Shown here: positions 1-9,153 of the stretch, in pieces
Position numbering within the stretch: position 1 is the first letter of the stretch
How the letters are laid out: each line of letters opens with the position of its first letter
The notes under the pieces: generated by a model
What the model was told of the DNA's origin: nothing
What the model saw: the letters and a program-made list of their open reading frames with translations, nothing else
Databases searched by the model: none
Position numbers and translations under genes: made by a program
Assembly: GCA_050291935.1 (NCBI GenBank)
Contig: JBNKKR010000018.1
Coordinates: 1 to 64,000, forward strand
Direction of reading: 5' to 3'
From: Desulfocapsa sp050291935
Lineage (GTDB): Bacteria; Desulfobacterota; Desulfobulbia; Desulfobulbales; Desulfocapsaceae
Length of the DNA stretch: 64,000 bases

Positions 1-46
1 CATCATGATGTTCAATGCAAATCCATTGTGAATTGTCCTTATACAT
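1..46 (-). CDS. possible 5' end of a gene leaving the window
   Basis: On the reverse strand an ATG begins 3 bases beyond the stop of the small zinc protein and stays open to the window edge, giving MYKDNSQWICIEHHD. No clear Shine-Dalgarno site precedes it. Its close spacing behind pyrE and the zinc protein would fit a third gene of the same operon. Fifteen residues are too few to assign a family. Confidence 0.3.
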   Translation of the reverse strand, partial: MYKDNSQWICIEHHD

Positions 47-49
47 TGG

Positions 50-220
50 TTAGTCGTAAATAAAAACGGTATAACGTTCCAAAATTGCCTCCGTTTCCTC
101 GTCCAGCTCGCTTGCCACCTCATGGATATGGTATTCCCGTCCACAACCGGTGCAACGCAGGCGTATACGCCAGCAACTTCGTCTAACTTCTAGTTTTTCT
201 TTGCATTCTTTACACTTCAT
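50..220 (-). CDS. small double-CXXC zinc-ribbon-like protein
   Basis: This is a 56-residue protein with two CXXC knuckles, CKEC at residues 3-6 and CTGC at 23-26, separated by a basic stretch, then an acidic helix-like tail. Two CXXC pairs suggest a single bound zinc or a redox role. It resembles the small dual-CXXC proteins of Deltaproteobacteria, some of which carry selenocysteine in place of one Cys; here all four are Cys. The ATG lies one base after the pyrE stop, so the two are almost certainly co-transcribed and translationally coupled. Function is unknown. Family assignment is from memory of the motif layout, not a search. Confidence 0.6.
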   Translation of the reverse strand: MKCKECKEKLEVRRSCWRIRLRCTGCGREYHIHEVASELDEETEAILERYTVFIYD

Positions 221-221
221 A

Positions 222-776
222 TCATTTGTCGAGGAGTTGCTGACGGGTAAAAAGGGCCTCTAGTTTGTATCCTGCCTGGGCCAGGATTTCCGTGCCACCT
301 TCCTGACGCTCAACGACGGTGATAATTTGGGCCACTGTAAATCCCTGTGATTCCACTCGTTCAATCACTTTCAAAAGGGTGCCGCCGGTGGTGACTACAT
401 CTTCAAGCAGGGTGACCCGGCAGCCCGGTGGCATATTGCTTAGTCCTTCAATATAATTTTCCGTTCCATGTCCTTTCGCTTCTTTTCGGACAATAAAAGC
501 GGGGATGGGAGTGCCCGCAAGAAAACTTGCGATGGAAACGGCTGTAACCAGCGGATCAGCACCAAGGGTCATACCACCAACGGCAAGGATGGGGTTTTCT
601 GACTGTTGTATAAGCTCAAAGATTAGCTTACCGCAGAGATAGCTGCCTTCCGCTGCAAGGCTTGTCTGTTTGACATCCACATAGAAATCCGATTTCTTGC
701 CAGAAGTTAGGGTGAACTCACCTTTACGGTAGGATTTTTCAAGGATAATTTCTTTGAGTCGTTGTTTGTCGGTCAT
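222..776 (-). CDS. pyrE: orotate phosphoribosyltransferase
   Basis: PyrE joins orotate to PRPP to give OMP, the fifth step of pyrimidine synthesis. The 184-residue length is usual for bacterial PyrE. The PRPP-binding loop LEDVVTTGG lies near residues 124-132, and the flexible catalytic loop with KEAKGHG near 99-105. The start ATG faces divergently from glmS across about 260 bases, in which only a spurious short reading frame is seen. The stop is followed at once by the small double-CXXC gene. Confidence 0.96.
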   Translation of the reverse strand: MTDKQRLKEIILEKSYRKGEFTLTSGKKSDFYVDVKQTSLAAEGSYLCGKLIFELIQQSENPILAVGGMTLGADPLVTAVSIASFLAGTPIPAFIVRKEAKGHGTENYIEGLSNMPPGCRVTLLEDVVTTGGTLLKVIERVESQGFTVAQIITVVERQEGGTEILAQAGYKLEALFTRQQLLDK

Positions 777-1033
777 GGCGAATCTCGTTGCTAAATTTTG
801 GTGGTCAAGCAGAGGCCCTTGTTTTGTCTGTGGCTAAAAATACCTGTTTTTTTGATGTGTACAAGAAAAAACTCGCAATAATGAAAAATGAAATGTTAGT
901 TTGTTTAAAACTTGTTGTACTTAGGGAGCTTATCATTACAGATGGCAAAAGTGGTGTTTGCGACCTTCTTTACTGCAATTACCAAGTCGAGCTTTTAATC
1001 TGCCAATAAAAAGAAAATCGTGAGGAATACTTT

Positions 1034-2875
1034 ATGTGCGGTATAGTTGGCTATGTCGGGTCAAGAAGGCTTGTGCCTGTTGTTTTAGGTGGTCTTAAAC
1101 GTCTTGAGTATAGGGGATATGATTCCGCCGGGATAGTTTTTTTGCAAGACGGCGAACTCAAGAAATTTAGAAGTGAAGGAAAATTACAAAATCTTGAAAA
1201 TATAATGGAAGACGCTCTCGGTGCTCCTTCCCATATAGGTCTTGGCCATACGCGCTGGGCAACCCATGGTGCGCCCACCACGGAAAACGCGCATCCCCAT
1301 AGTGATTGTAGCGGCGATTTGGTCGTCGTCCATAACGGTATTATTGAAAACTATCACTCTTTACGTGTTGAGTTGTTGGAAAAGGGGCACAAATTTGCCT
1401 CAGAAACAGATACTGAAGTGTTGGCCCATCTTATTGAAGAGTATCTGGAGAGTGATCTTCGGGAAGCGGTTAGCAAAGCACTTGGCAGGGTTGAAGGTTC
1501 CTATGCGTTGGGCGTTATGTGGGCCAAAATGCCGGATACGCTTATTGCGGCAAGGAATCACAGCCCTCTGGTACTTGGTGTTCATGAGCAGGAAGGTGGC
1601 TTTATGGCATCTGATATTCCGCCTTTGCTTCCCTATACGGATCAGATTATTTTCCTTGATGATAAAGAACTCGCAGTGCTGAGCAGTACAAACTATCAGG
1701 TATTTTCCCTTGCTAGTGGTGAAGAGCTTGAAAAGGAAGTGAAAACCATTTCCTGGAATGCTGCCATGGCCGAGAAAGGCGGTTACAAGCATTTTATGTT
1801 AAAGGAGATCTATGAGCAACCGCAGGCGATAATTGATACGGTGAGTGGGAGAATAAACCCTGAAACCGGTAGCGTTGACCTGCCTGAAATGAATATTAGT
1901 GATGACGAACTAGCTAGTATTGAACGTATTTTCCTGGTCGCTTGTGGAACCTCATGGCATGCGGCGCTGGTGGCAAAATATTGGATCGAGCGTTGGGCGG
2001 GGATTCCTGTTGAGGTGGATATTGCATCAGAGTTCAGGTATCGGAATCTCTTGATCAACAAACGGGTGCTTACCGTTGCCATTTCCCAGTCGGGGGAAAC
2101 GGCTGATACTTTGGCAGGGATCAGACTGGCAAGGGAATTGGGTTCCAAAATTGTTACCATCTGCAATGTGGTGGGTTCCACCATGACCCGTGAGGCCGAT
2201 GGAACGGTATACACCCATGCGGGACCGGAAATTGGTGTGGCAAGCACCAAGGCATTTACCTCCCAGTTGGCAGCGCTTTTTCTGTTTACTCTCTATCTTG
2301 CTGAAAAACGCGGAAGCATGGAAAGAGAGCTACGTCTGCAGCTTGGTAAAGAGCTTATTCGGGTGGCAAAGGTAATAGAGAAAGAGCTGCCTGGAATGCA
2401 AAAGGAAATTCAGAACTTAATTGAGGAATATTATGATAGTCGGGATTTTCTTTTTGTGGGCAGGGGGTTGAATTTCCCCATAGCCCTTGAGGGAGCACTC
2501 AAGTTGAAGGAAATATCCTATATCCATGCGGAAGGCTATGCTTCCGGCGAACTGAAACATGGACCAATTGCACTGGTTGATAAAGAAATGCCAATTTTGG
2601 GAATAACTCCCAAAGATTCTGTGTATAAGAAATCCATTTCCAACCTTGAGGAAATCAAGGCAAGACAGGGGCGGTTGATTTTAATGGGGACAAGGGGGGA
2701 TGAGCAGCTCCAAAATATTACCAATGATGTTTTATATCTTCCCGAAGTTAACGAAGAGTTGAACCCAATCCTTTATACAATTCCAGCACAGCTCCTGTCA
2801 TATGAAATTGCCTGCAAACGAGGATGCGATGTGGATCAGCCCAGAAATCTTGCCAAAAGTGTGACCGTTGAGTAA
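1034..2875 (+). CDS. glmS: glutamine--fructose-6-phosphate aminotransferase (isomerizing)
   Basis: GlmS makes glucosamine-6-phosphate from fructose-6-phosphate and glutamine, the entry point for peptidoglycan and lipid A sugars. The mature N-terminal Cys2 nucleophile is present (MCGIVGY), with the glutaminase segment GHTRWATHG near residues 71-79, two SIS sugar-isomerase domains in the C-terminal half, and the conserved DVDQPRNLAKSVTVE end. Length of 613 is typical. A GAGGA Shine-Dalgarno lies just before the ATG. The stop overlaps the next start (TAATG), and the downstream genes use its product pathway. No glmS ribozyme was recognised in the leader. Confidence 0.97.
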   Translation: MCGIVGYVGSRRLVPVVLGGLKRLEYRGYDSAGIVFLQDGELKKFRSEGKLQNLENIMEDALGAPSHIGLGHTRWATHGAPTTENAHPHSDCSGDLVVVHNGIIENYHSLRVELLEKGHKFASETDTEVLAHLIEEYLESDLREAVSKALGRVEGSYALGVMWAKMPDTLIAARNHSPLVLGVHEQEGGFMASDIPPLLPYTDQIIFLDDKELAVLSSTNYQVFSLASGEELEKEVKTISWNAAMAEKGGYKHFMLKEIYEQPQAIIDTVSGRINPETGSVDLPEMNISDDELASIERIFLVACGTSWHAALVAKYWIERWAGIPVEVDIASEFRYRNLLINKRVLTVAISQSGETADTLAGIRLARELGSKIVTICNVVGSTMTREADGTVYTHAGPEIGVASTKAFTSQLAALFLFTLYLAEKRGSMERELRLQLGKELIRVAKVIEKELPGMQKEIQNLIEEYYDSRDFLFVGRGLNFPIALEGALKLKEISYIHAEGYASGELKHGPIALVDKEMPILGITPKDSVYKKSISNLEEIKARQGRLILMGTRGDEQLQNITNDVLYLPEVNEELNPILYTIPAQLLSYEIACKRGCDVDQPRNLAKSVTVE

Positions 2876-4041
2876 TGATTTCCATTGGGCTTGAGAATGT
2901 AAAAGAGCATCCGGTTTCTGCCTTACTCAAGGGAAAACGGCTGGGCCTTCTTTGTAATCAGGCCTCAACGAATAGAGCATTACGTCATACAAGGGATGTG
3001 TTGATTGATTGCTATGGGGAGCAGTTGTGTTGTCTTTTTTCACCGCAACACGGCTTTTTTGCAGAGAAGCAGGATAATATGATCGAATCTGATCATAGCC
3101 AAGATGTTAAGACCGGTTTGCCGGTGTTTAGCCTTTATGGAGAAACACGAAAGCCGGATGCTACGATGTTTGCTCTACTGGATGTGTTACTGATTGATAT
3201 TGTAGACGTCGGAACAAGGGTTTACACCTTCCTCTACACCATGGCATACTGTTTGGAGGCAGCAGCGGAATTAGACAAGAGCGTTATAGTGTTGGATAGG
3301 CCAAATCCCATTGGCAATAGGGTGGAGGGAAATATCCTGCAACCGGATTGTCGCTCGTTTGTGGGGCTGTATCCCATACCCATGCGTCACGGAATGACCT
3401 TTGGTGAGTTGGCACTGTTTATCAATGAGGAGTTTGCAATCGGTGCAGATCTACATGTGGTGCCCATGACGGGCTATGCACCGGAAATGCTCTTTCGGGA
3501 CACCGCTTTTCCATGGCTTGCACCATCACCTAATATGCCCACCCCGGAAACGGCCTTGGTGTACCCAGGACAGGTTATTTGGGAGGGGACAAACTGTTCT
3601 GAAGGGCGAGGGACAACGCTTCCATTTGAATTGGTTGGAGCACCTTTTTGGGATTGCGTTACCCTGTTGCGAAGTCTTGAAAAAAGCAATTTGCCGGGTT
3701 GTTATCTTCGTCCCATGGTTTTTCAGCCGACTTCGGGAAAATGGGCGGGCGAGGTATGCAATGGCTTTCAAGTCCATGTAACCGATAGCAAGAGTTTTAT
3801 GCCATACAGGACAAGTCTTGCACTGCTGCAGGCGGTGATGCTTGAGTATCCGGACAATTATGAGTATAAGAAGCCGCCCTATGAGTATGAGTTTGAGCGC
3901 TTGCCCATGGATCTGATTTTGGGTGACTTGCGCTTGCGAAAGGGACTGGAGGATGGGGTGCCCATGGAGCAGCTTGAGAGACAATGGGAGCCTGAACTGA
4001 TTGAGTTTAAAGAGAAACGTAAGAAATATTTGTTGTATTAG
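2875..4041 (+). CDS. DUF1343 protein, NamZ-like exo-beta-N-acetylmuramidase
   Basis: This 388-residue protein matches the DUF1343 (YbbC/NamZ) family. Recognisable blocks are the N-terminal GLLCNQAS, then FSPQHGFF, LPVFSLYG, DVGTRVYTFLYT and LDRPNPIGNRVEG. Bacillus subtilis NamZ removes terminal MurNAc from peptidoglycan fragments, so a cell-wall recycling role is likely, but activity here is inferred from family only. The start overlaps the glmS stop by one base, giving direct translational coupling between amino sugar synthesis and recycling. No clear signal peptide is seen, so a cytoplasmic location is possible. Confidence 0.85.
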   Translation: MISIGLENVKEHPVSALLKGKRLGLLCNQASTNRALRHTRDVLIDCYGEQLCCLFSPQHGFFAEKQDNMIESDHSQDVKTGLPVFSLYGETRKPDATMFALLDVLLIDIVDVGTRVYTFLYTMAYCLEAAAELDKSVIVLDRPNPIGNRVEGNILQPDCRSFVGLYPIPMRHGMTFGELALFINEEFAIGADLHVVPMTGYAPEMLFRDTAFPWLAPSPNMPTPETALVYPGQVIWEGTNCSEGRGTTLPFELVGAPFWDCVTLLRSLEKSNLPGCYLRPMVFQPTSGKWAGEVCNGFQVHVTDSKSFMPYRTSLALLQAVMLEYPDNYEYKKPPYEYEFERLPMDLILGDLRLRKGLEDGVPMEQLERQWEPELIEFKEKRKKYLLY

Positions 4042-4063
4042 GAGTAGCTAAGGTGAGAACGCT

Positions 4064-5113
4064 GTGAAAAATAAGAGCTTTACTCTACAAGAGCTTGCCC
4101 AGTTAGTGGACGGGGAAGTTGTCGGTGATGGGCGGTTACAGATTACCGGTTTTGCTCCCCTGAAAACCGCTATTGCAGGTGATATAAGTTTTTTAGTGAA
4201 AGAGGGCCAGGCGGATGTGCTGGACAGTTTTCAGGGAAGTGCGGTGATTGTACCAAAGGCAACTGAAAGTGCTCTGCTTCCAGTGATTCGGGTGGAAAAT
4301 CCCTATCTGGCTTCCGCCATTATCCACACCGCATTTCTAAAAAAACCTTTTGAAGCTCAAGGGGTGCATGAGCGTGCCTGGGTAGCTGGCAGCACAGTTG
4401 TACCGGAAGAGATAACCGTGGCTCCACTTGCCTGTGTGGGGGAGCGGGTGCAATTTGGTAAACGGGTGACAATCGGGCCAGGCGCTGTTATTGGTGATGA
4501 CGTACATATTGGTGATGATACGATTATCCACGCCAATGTTACGGTTGGGGAACGATGTATTATCGGCAAACGGGTGATCCTGCAGCCGGGAGTCGTTATT
4601 GGAAGTGATGGCTATGGCTATGCAACCGATAAGAGGGGTTTGCATACAAAACGTCCCCAGGTGGGGATTGTCCGGTTGGGAGATGATGTTGAAATTGGAG
4701 CGAATTCCTGCGTGGATAGAGCTGCATATGAAGAGACTTATGTTAAATCTGGCACGAAAATCGATAATTTAGTCCAGATTGCCCATAATGTGGAGCTTGG
4801 CGAGAATTGTTTAATTGTTGCGCAAACAGGGATTTCAGGCTCAACGGTGCTTGGTAGAAACGTCGTCTTAGGTGGACAGGCGGGGATTACCGGGCACATA
4901 ACATTGGGCGATGGGGTGATGGTTGCCGCACAAAGTGGTGTACATAATAACCAGAAACCCGGAGCTAGAATAGGGGGATCGCCGGCTCTTCCCATGGAAA
5001 CCTATGTCCGGGCCGCCATTCAATATGGAAAGCTTCCCGGTATGAGAAAGGACTTGCAGAAGTTGAAAAAAGTTGTGGCTGCAATGGAAAAGCCAATGAG
5101 AGAGGAAAAATGA
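4064..5113 (+). CDS. lpxD: UDP-3-O-acylglucosamine N-acyltransferase
   Basis: LpxD adds the second (N-linked) hydroxyacyl chain in lipid A synthesis. The 349-residue protein has an N-terminal uridine-binding domain (about 1-100) and a long left-handed hexapeptide-repeat beta helix (about 100-310) with many V/I-G-x-x repeats. The catalytic His lies in IAHNVELGENCLIVAQ near residue 242. The helical C-terminus is as expected. It is followed by fabZ with a 4-base overlap, the conserved lpxD-fabZ-lpxA order of Gram-negatives. Confidence 0.95.
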   Translation: MKNKSFTLQELAQLVDGEVVGDGRLQITGFAPLKTAIAGDISFLVKEGQADVLDSFQGSAVIVPKATESALLPVIRVENPYLASAIIHTAFLKKPFEAQGVHERAWVAGSTVVPEEITVAPLACVGERVQFGKRVTIGPGAVIGDDVHIGDDTIIHANVTVGERCIIGKRVILQPGVVIGSDGYGYATDKRGLHTKRPQVGIVRLGDDVEIGANSCVDRAAYEETYVKSGTKIDNLVQIAHNVELGENCLIVAQTGISGSTVLGRNVVLGGQAGITGHITLGDGVMVAAQSGVHNNQKPGARIGGSPALPMETYVRAAIQYGKLPGMRKDLQKLKKVVAAMEKPMREEK

Positions 5114-5553
5114 GCGTAGTAGAACATATAGATATTGGAGAAATTTTACGGATGTTACCCCATAGGTACCCCTTTGTTTTGATTGATAGGGTCCTTTCTG
5201 TGGATACAGATAAGGGGATTGAGGCACTGAAAAATGTGACCATTAACGAGCCCTTTTTTCAAGGGCATTTTCCTGGAAAACCGGTAATGCCGGGAGTATT
5301 GATGCTTGAAGGTATGGCGCAAGCTGGTGGTATTTTTGCTTTTACCAATCGTCCTGAATATGTTGGGGAAAAGTTACTCTACTTTGCAGGGCTTGACAAA
5401 GTGCGTTTTCGTAAACCCGTTGGTCCAGGAGATCAACTTATCTACAAGGTAGAACTTGTGAAACAGAAACGGGGGATCTGGAAAATGGCGGGAAATGGCT
5501 TTGTGGACGGACAAAAAGTGGTGGAAGCGGAACTGATGGCTTCTTTTGGGTAA
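5110..5553 (+). CDS. fabZ: 3-hydroxyacyl-[acyl-carrier-protein] dehydratase FabZ
   Basis: FabZ dehydrates 3-hydroxyacyl-ACP in fatty acid elongation and competes with lipid A acyltransferases for the same substrate. The 147-residue hotdog-fold protein carries the catalytic His53 in GHFPGKPVMPG and Glu67 in MLEGMAQ. It overlaps lpxD by 4 bases, and the true lpxA start follows 7 bases after its stop, so the three should be made in fixed proportion. Confidence 0.97.
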   Translation: MSVVEHIDIGEILRMLPHRYPFVLIDRVLSVDTDKGIEALKNVTINEPFFQGHFPGKPVMPGVLMLEGMAQAGGIFAFTNRPEYVGEKLLYFAGLDKVRFRKPVGPGDQLIYKVELVKQKRGIWKMAGNGFVDGQKVVEAELMASFG

Positions 5554-5560
5554 GAAGAAC

Positions 5561-6349
5561 ATGAATATACATCCATCAGCTGTTATTGATCCATCTGCTG
5601 TGATCGACGAGTCTGTTACGGTGGGCCCTTTTACGCTTATCGGGGCGAATGTTTCTATCGCTAAAGGAACTGTTATTGCAAGTCATGTTCGAATTTCAGG
5701 ACCTTGTAGTATTGGTGAGAATAATCAGATAGATTCCTTTGTCTCACTTGGGGGTGCGCCGCAGGATCTTGGGTATCAGGGTGAGCCCACAGAATTGATT
5801 ATCGGCAACGATAACCAGATTCGGGAATATGTTTCCATCCATAGGGGCACTCCAAAAGGCGGTGGAAAAACAGTTGTGGGAAATAACAATCTTATTATGG
5901 CCTATTCCCATCTTGGCCATGATTGTAGAGTCAGTGATTCTGTCATTATTGTTAATTCCGCCCAGCTCAGTGGTCATACTGAGGTCGCTGACCATGCAAC
6001 AGTTGGCGGACTGACCGGTACCCATCAGTTTTCTCGGATAGGTACGTTTGCCTTTATTGGTGGTAGTTCTGCTGTGGGAAAAGATGTCCCCCCATATGCC
6101 ATGGTAACCGGGAAGCGTGGGCAGATGAAAATTTCCGGTATCAATAAAGTTGGTCTTCGCAGGAACGGGTTTTCCAGGGAGAGTATAAAGAAGATTGATA
6201 GGGCCTATCGCCTGCTTTTCTATTCCGATTTACTGCACAGTGAGGCACTTGACGCAGTGGAAAAAGAATTTGGCGGGGATGAACATATCGATGAGTTGGT
6301 GCGCTTTGTCAGGGCATCAAAGCGCGGCGTTGTTACCCGGGTGAAATAA
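5561..6349 (+). CDS. lpxA: acyl-ACP--UDP-N-acetylglucosamine O-acyltransferase
   Basis: LpxA performs the first acylation of UDP-GlcNAc in lipid A synthesis. The hexapeptide-repeat helix starts directly at MNIHPSAVIDPSAVI. The catalytic His is in the YSHLGHDCRV segment. The C-terminal helical domain is present and total length is 262. I chose ATG 5561 rather than the in-frame TTG 15 bases upstream, because the family begins at MNIHP and a GGGTAAGAAG purine tract precedes this ATG at suitable distance. Confidence 0.95.
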   Translation: MNIHPSAVIDPSAVIDESVTVGPFTLIGANVSIAKGTVIASHVRISGPCSIGENNQIDSFVSLGGAPQDLGYQGEPTELIIGNDNQIREYVSIHRGTPKGGGKTVVGNNNLIMAYSHLGHDCRVSDSVIIVNSAQLSGHTEVADHATVGGLTGTHQFSRIGTFAFIGGSSAVGKDVPPYAMVTGKRGQMKISGINKVGLRRNGFSRESIKKIDRAYRLLFYSDLLHSEALDAVEKEFGGDEHIDELVRFVRASKRGVVTRVK

Positions 6350-6350
6350 C

Positions 6351-7193
6351 GTGGTTGTGGATCCAGCAAAAATAGGAGTAATTGCCGGTTCTGGTCAGTT
6401 TCCCCTGCTTTTTATGCGGGCAGCACAAAAGGCTGGACGAAAAACGGTGCTTATTGCCCATAAAAATGAGACAGCACAAGAGGTGGCTGCTGTTGCCGAT
6501 GAAGTGCAATGGGTAAAGCTTGGTCAGCTTGGTAAAATTATAAAATTTTTTCATAGCAAGGGTGTTGGTGAGACCGTTTTTGTCGGTGCCATTACCAAGA
6601 CCCAGATTTTTAAAGATATCCTTCCTGACTTTAAAGGATTAACACTATGGAATAAAATTGATTCTAAACAAGATGATGCCATTTTGCGAGCTGTTGCCGG
6701 AGCCATTGAAAAAGAAGGTATTCGGGTTCTGGAGTCCACCTGTTATCTTGAACACCTCCTTTTCCCCCAAGGAGTACTGAGCAAGAAAAAGCCTGATAAA
6801 AAACAGCAAAAAGATATCGCATTTGGCTGGCGTAATGCACGGGGCATAGGCAGTATGGATATTGGCCAGTGTGTGGTGGTCCGCAATTGTTCAGTCGTAG
6901 CCGTTGAGGCCATTGAGGGAACAGATGCCTGCATTCGGCGGGGTGGTATGCTGGCAAAAAAAGATGCGGTGGTGGTGAAGGTGCGAAAACCGGGACAGGA
7001 TTTTCGTTTTGATTTACCAGCAACCGGGGTGCAGACAATCAAGACCTTGGCCGAGGTACAAGGCGCTGTACTTGCCGTTGAAGCTGGGCAGTCGCTGTTG
7101 TTTGATCCTGAGGCTATGATATCGGCAGCAAATGAGGCCGGGATTGTGGTCGTTGGGGTCACAGAAAGAGAAGATGGTGCGTTGGAATACTAA
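6351..7193 (+). CDS. lpxI: UDP-2,3-diacylglucosamine pyrophosphatase LpxI
   Basis: LpxI (formerly DUF1009) hydrolyses UDP-2,3-diacylglucosamine to lipid X, replacing LpxH in many alpha- and deltaproteobacteria. The 280-residue protein starts with a GTG one base after the lpxA stop. Family hallmarks are the N-terminal IGVIAGSGQFPLL, the FVGAITKTQIF segment, and a C-terminal half containing RRGGMLAKKDAVVVKVRKPG and DLPATGVQTI. Its place directly after lpxA supports the call. No lpxB is seen in the window. Confidence 0.92.
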   Translation: MVVDPAKIGVIAGSGQFPLLFMRAAQKAGRKTVLIAHKNETAQEVAAVADEVQWVKLGQLGKIIKFFHSKGVGETVFVGAITKTQIFKDILPDFKGLTLWNKIDSKQDDAILRAVAGAIEKEGIRVLESTCYLEHLLFPQGVLSKKKPDKKQQKDIAFGWRNARGIGSMDIGQCVVVRNCSVVAVEAIEGTDACIRRGGMLAKKDAVVVKVRKPGQDFRFDLPATGVQTIKTLAEVQGAVLAVEAGQSLLFDPEAMISAANEAGIVVVGVTEREDGALEY

Positions 7194-7250
7194 CGGCTGT
7201 TTCCCGGGTAAAGGGATATGTGGGCATAAGCCGGCAGCGGTGGAGCATAT

Positions 7251-8123
7251 ATGCAGGCGATGATCCTGGCTGCCGGTTTTGGTACCAGGCTGCTGCCCTA
7301 TACAACCCTTCGCCCGAAGCCTCTCTTTCCCTTATGTAATGAACCGCTGCTGTTACTCACCATCAAACGTTTGCAACACGCCGGTTTTGATCATATTATC
7401 GTTAATTGCCATCATCTAAAGGAGCAGGTTGTTGCTGCTTTGTCTGAACTCCCAGGTGTTATAGTTCAAGAAGAGATATCCATAATGGGGACAGGTGGAG
7501 GGTTACGTATGGCTTTGGATTCCATGCGAAATGAGCCTCTTCTTGTAACCAACAGTGATATTTACCACTTCGTTGATTACCAATTGCTGTATCACCATCA
7601 CTTGACCACGGGGAGCCCCGTTACCATGGCGATGCACAATTTCCCCCGCTTTAATAAGGTGGTGGTGAAAGGGGGGAAGGTGGCATCATTTGCTGCCAAA
7701 AGTGGTTCTTACACCGTGGCCTTTACCGGGATCCATGTGTTGCAGCCGGATGTGCTCACTGCAATTGCAAAAACGAGAAAATCCTCCATTATTGATCGCT
7801 ATCAACAGTTGTTAAGTAGCGGTGGCGAGATTAGCGCATATGATGTTAGCGCAAAGTTCTGGACAGATATGGGAACGGTGGCGGATTATCTGGAATTGCA
7901 CGGAAAAGTGCTTACCGGCGAAGTCGCACTGTGGCCCGAGTCCAGCATCTTAGTCAAATCACCATTTGTTTGCTTGCACGCTGACGTCCAGGGGCAATGC
8001 CATGACTGGGCATGTATCGGTGATGTGCAGGTTCCTGATGGCGTTCGTTTTACCCGTTGTGTTGTTTGGGATGGCGCACAGCTTACTCCAGATACCCATT
8101 ATATTGATACGCTGGTGGTTTGA
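7251..8123 (+). CDS. sugar nucleotidyltransferase (MurU/GMP-like NTP transferase)
   Basis: The N-terminus MILAAGFGTRLLPYT with KPLFPLCNEPLL is the nucleotide-binding signature of sugar-phosphate nucleotidyltransferases. VTNSDIYH matches the metal-binding Asp block, and FTGIHVL is also typical. At 290 residues it is longer than MurU (about 225) and has a C-terminal extension that could be a short hexapeptide-type region. Substrate cannot be read from sequence; MurNAc-1-phosphate uridylylation would fit the neighbouring NamZ-like gene, mannose-1-phosphate guanylylation is the usual automatic label. A GGTGGAG ribosome site precedes the ATG. Confidence 0.85.
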   Translation: MQAMILAAGFGTRLLPYTTLRPKPLFPLCNEPLLLLTIKRLQHAGFDHIIVNCHHLKEQVVAALSELPGVIVQEEISIMGTGGGLRMALDSMRNEPLLVTNSDIYHFVDYQLLYHHHLTTGSPVTMAMHNFPRFNKVVVKGGKVASFAAKSGSYTVAFTGIHVLQPDVLTAIAKTRKSSIIDRYQQLLSSGGEISAYDVSAKFWTDMGTVADYLELHGKVLTGEVALWPESSILVKSPFVCLHADVQGQCHDWACIGDVQVPDGVRFTRCVVWDGAQLTPDTHYIDTLVV

Positions 8124-8154
8124 AACGGGTAGCCTTGTCAACGTACACACAGAT

Positions 8155-9153
8155 TTACCAGCGAATTGTCAATTGCAGGCCGTATCTGTAGTCTTTTTCC
8201 ATGGTGTTGTCGCTGTGTCCTTCCTGATGGGCAAGGGAAAAGGTCGGTGTTAGCTGGAGGTCGGCGTCCTTGGAAAGCAGTCTCTTGGTCCACCGTTTTA
8301 GTGGGGGAACAACATGGCCAAAAGGGTCGATAAGTGCCAGTGAGACGTTGCCAACTATCCGACTTCCCAGTACTTTGTTGTCGTTTGTTTTGATCCGATG
8401 TTCAAGGGGCAGCAATAACTCGCCAAGCAGACTACCAAGGAGCGGAGTAAAAATCATATCCTGGATGGAAACGGGTTCTGCCCAGGCCTCAATGCCAATT
8501 TCATAAAAGGAAGAAATGGCAAAGGAAAACCAGAAAGATTCAAGTCTTGAATATCCGTAGTGCCTTGCATAAATATAGTAAGACGAACCACAGTAGGGAT
8601 GACCAATGTAGTTAATCCATAGATCATCATTATCCCATTCCCAGGAACTGACATTCTCAGGCCAATTGTCCAGACCGTGGCTGAAGGTGACATCGTCTTT
8701 TTCCCAGTTAGAGATGTCTTCTGGTAAGAGATAAATAGCTCCCATAATAGTGAAAGCCGGGATAAGGAAGTAGGCGGCATCTTCTGCTAAAATGGAGTAT
8801 CTGCCAAGGATACCATCTTGGTTGGGGGGCTCAAGATCATCATAATATTTTACTAAGTCAAAGGGCTTCTCAACAGGCGTCGCCAGTAGTGAGATATATT
8901 TTTGGTCCAGAAGATCTTTTTGTTCCGGGTCGTACGGGTCTTCTGAATACCAGTCCATTCCTGCCACGTAGAGGGGATTTAACTCCTGTGATTGTTCTTC
9001 TTTATTGGCTGCGTACAGAAGAGAGGGAGGAAAGATAGTGAGCAAAACAAGCAAGGAAATAAATCCTTGGATAAGTGTTGGTTGGCATCTTACGCTTTGT
9101 TGCGCAGCTTGTCTGCTCAAACAAAACCTATTCCCTGATGGTATAAAAATCAT
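8155..9153 (-). CDS. DUF3943-like outer-membrane or periplasmic protein
   Basis: A 332-residue protein with a polar N-terminal stretch, a hydrophobic segment at about 29-48 that looks like a signal peptide or anchor, then an acidic region rich in Trp, Tyr and Asp. The central part contains NYIGHPYCGSSYYIYARHYG and SFYEIGIEAWAEPVS, which I recognise as DUF3943. The C-terminus ends in alternating polar and hydrophobic residues with a final aromatic (TIRW), as in beta-barrel edges. The ATG overlaps the dus stop by 4 bases. Function unknown. Confidence 0.65.
   Translation of the reverse strand: MIFIPSGNRFCLSRQAAQQSVRCQPTLIQGFISLLVLLTIFPPSLLYAANKEEQSQELNPLYVAGMDWYSEDPYDPEQKDLLDQKYISLLATPVEKPFDLVKYYDDLEPPNQDGILGRYSILAEDAAYFLIPAFTIMGAIYLLPEDISNWEKDDVTFSHGLDNWPENVSSWEWDNDDLWINYIGHPYCGSSYYIYARHYGYSRLESFWFSFAISSFYEIGIEAWAEPVSIQDMIFTPLLGSLLGELLLPLEHRIKTNDNKVLGSRIVGNVSLALIDPFGHVVPPLKRWTKRLLSKDADLQLTPTFSLAHQEGHSDNTMEKDYRYGLQLTIRW

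Noticed and set aside
788..1009. 73-residue forward reading frame between pyrE and glmS
   Set aside because: No ribosome site, no family features and it lies in the divergent promoter region; looks like chance.
1034..1070. glmS ribozyme
   Set aside because: The leader shows none of the expected conserved core; that ribozyme is mainly found in Gram-positives.
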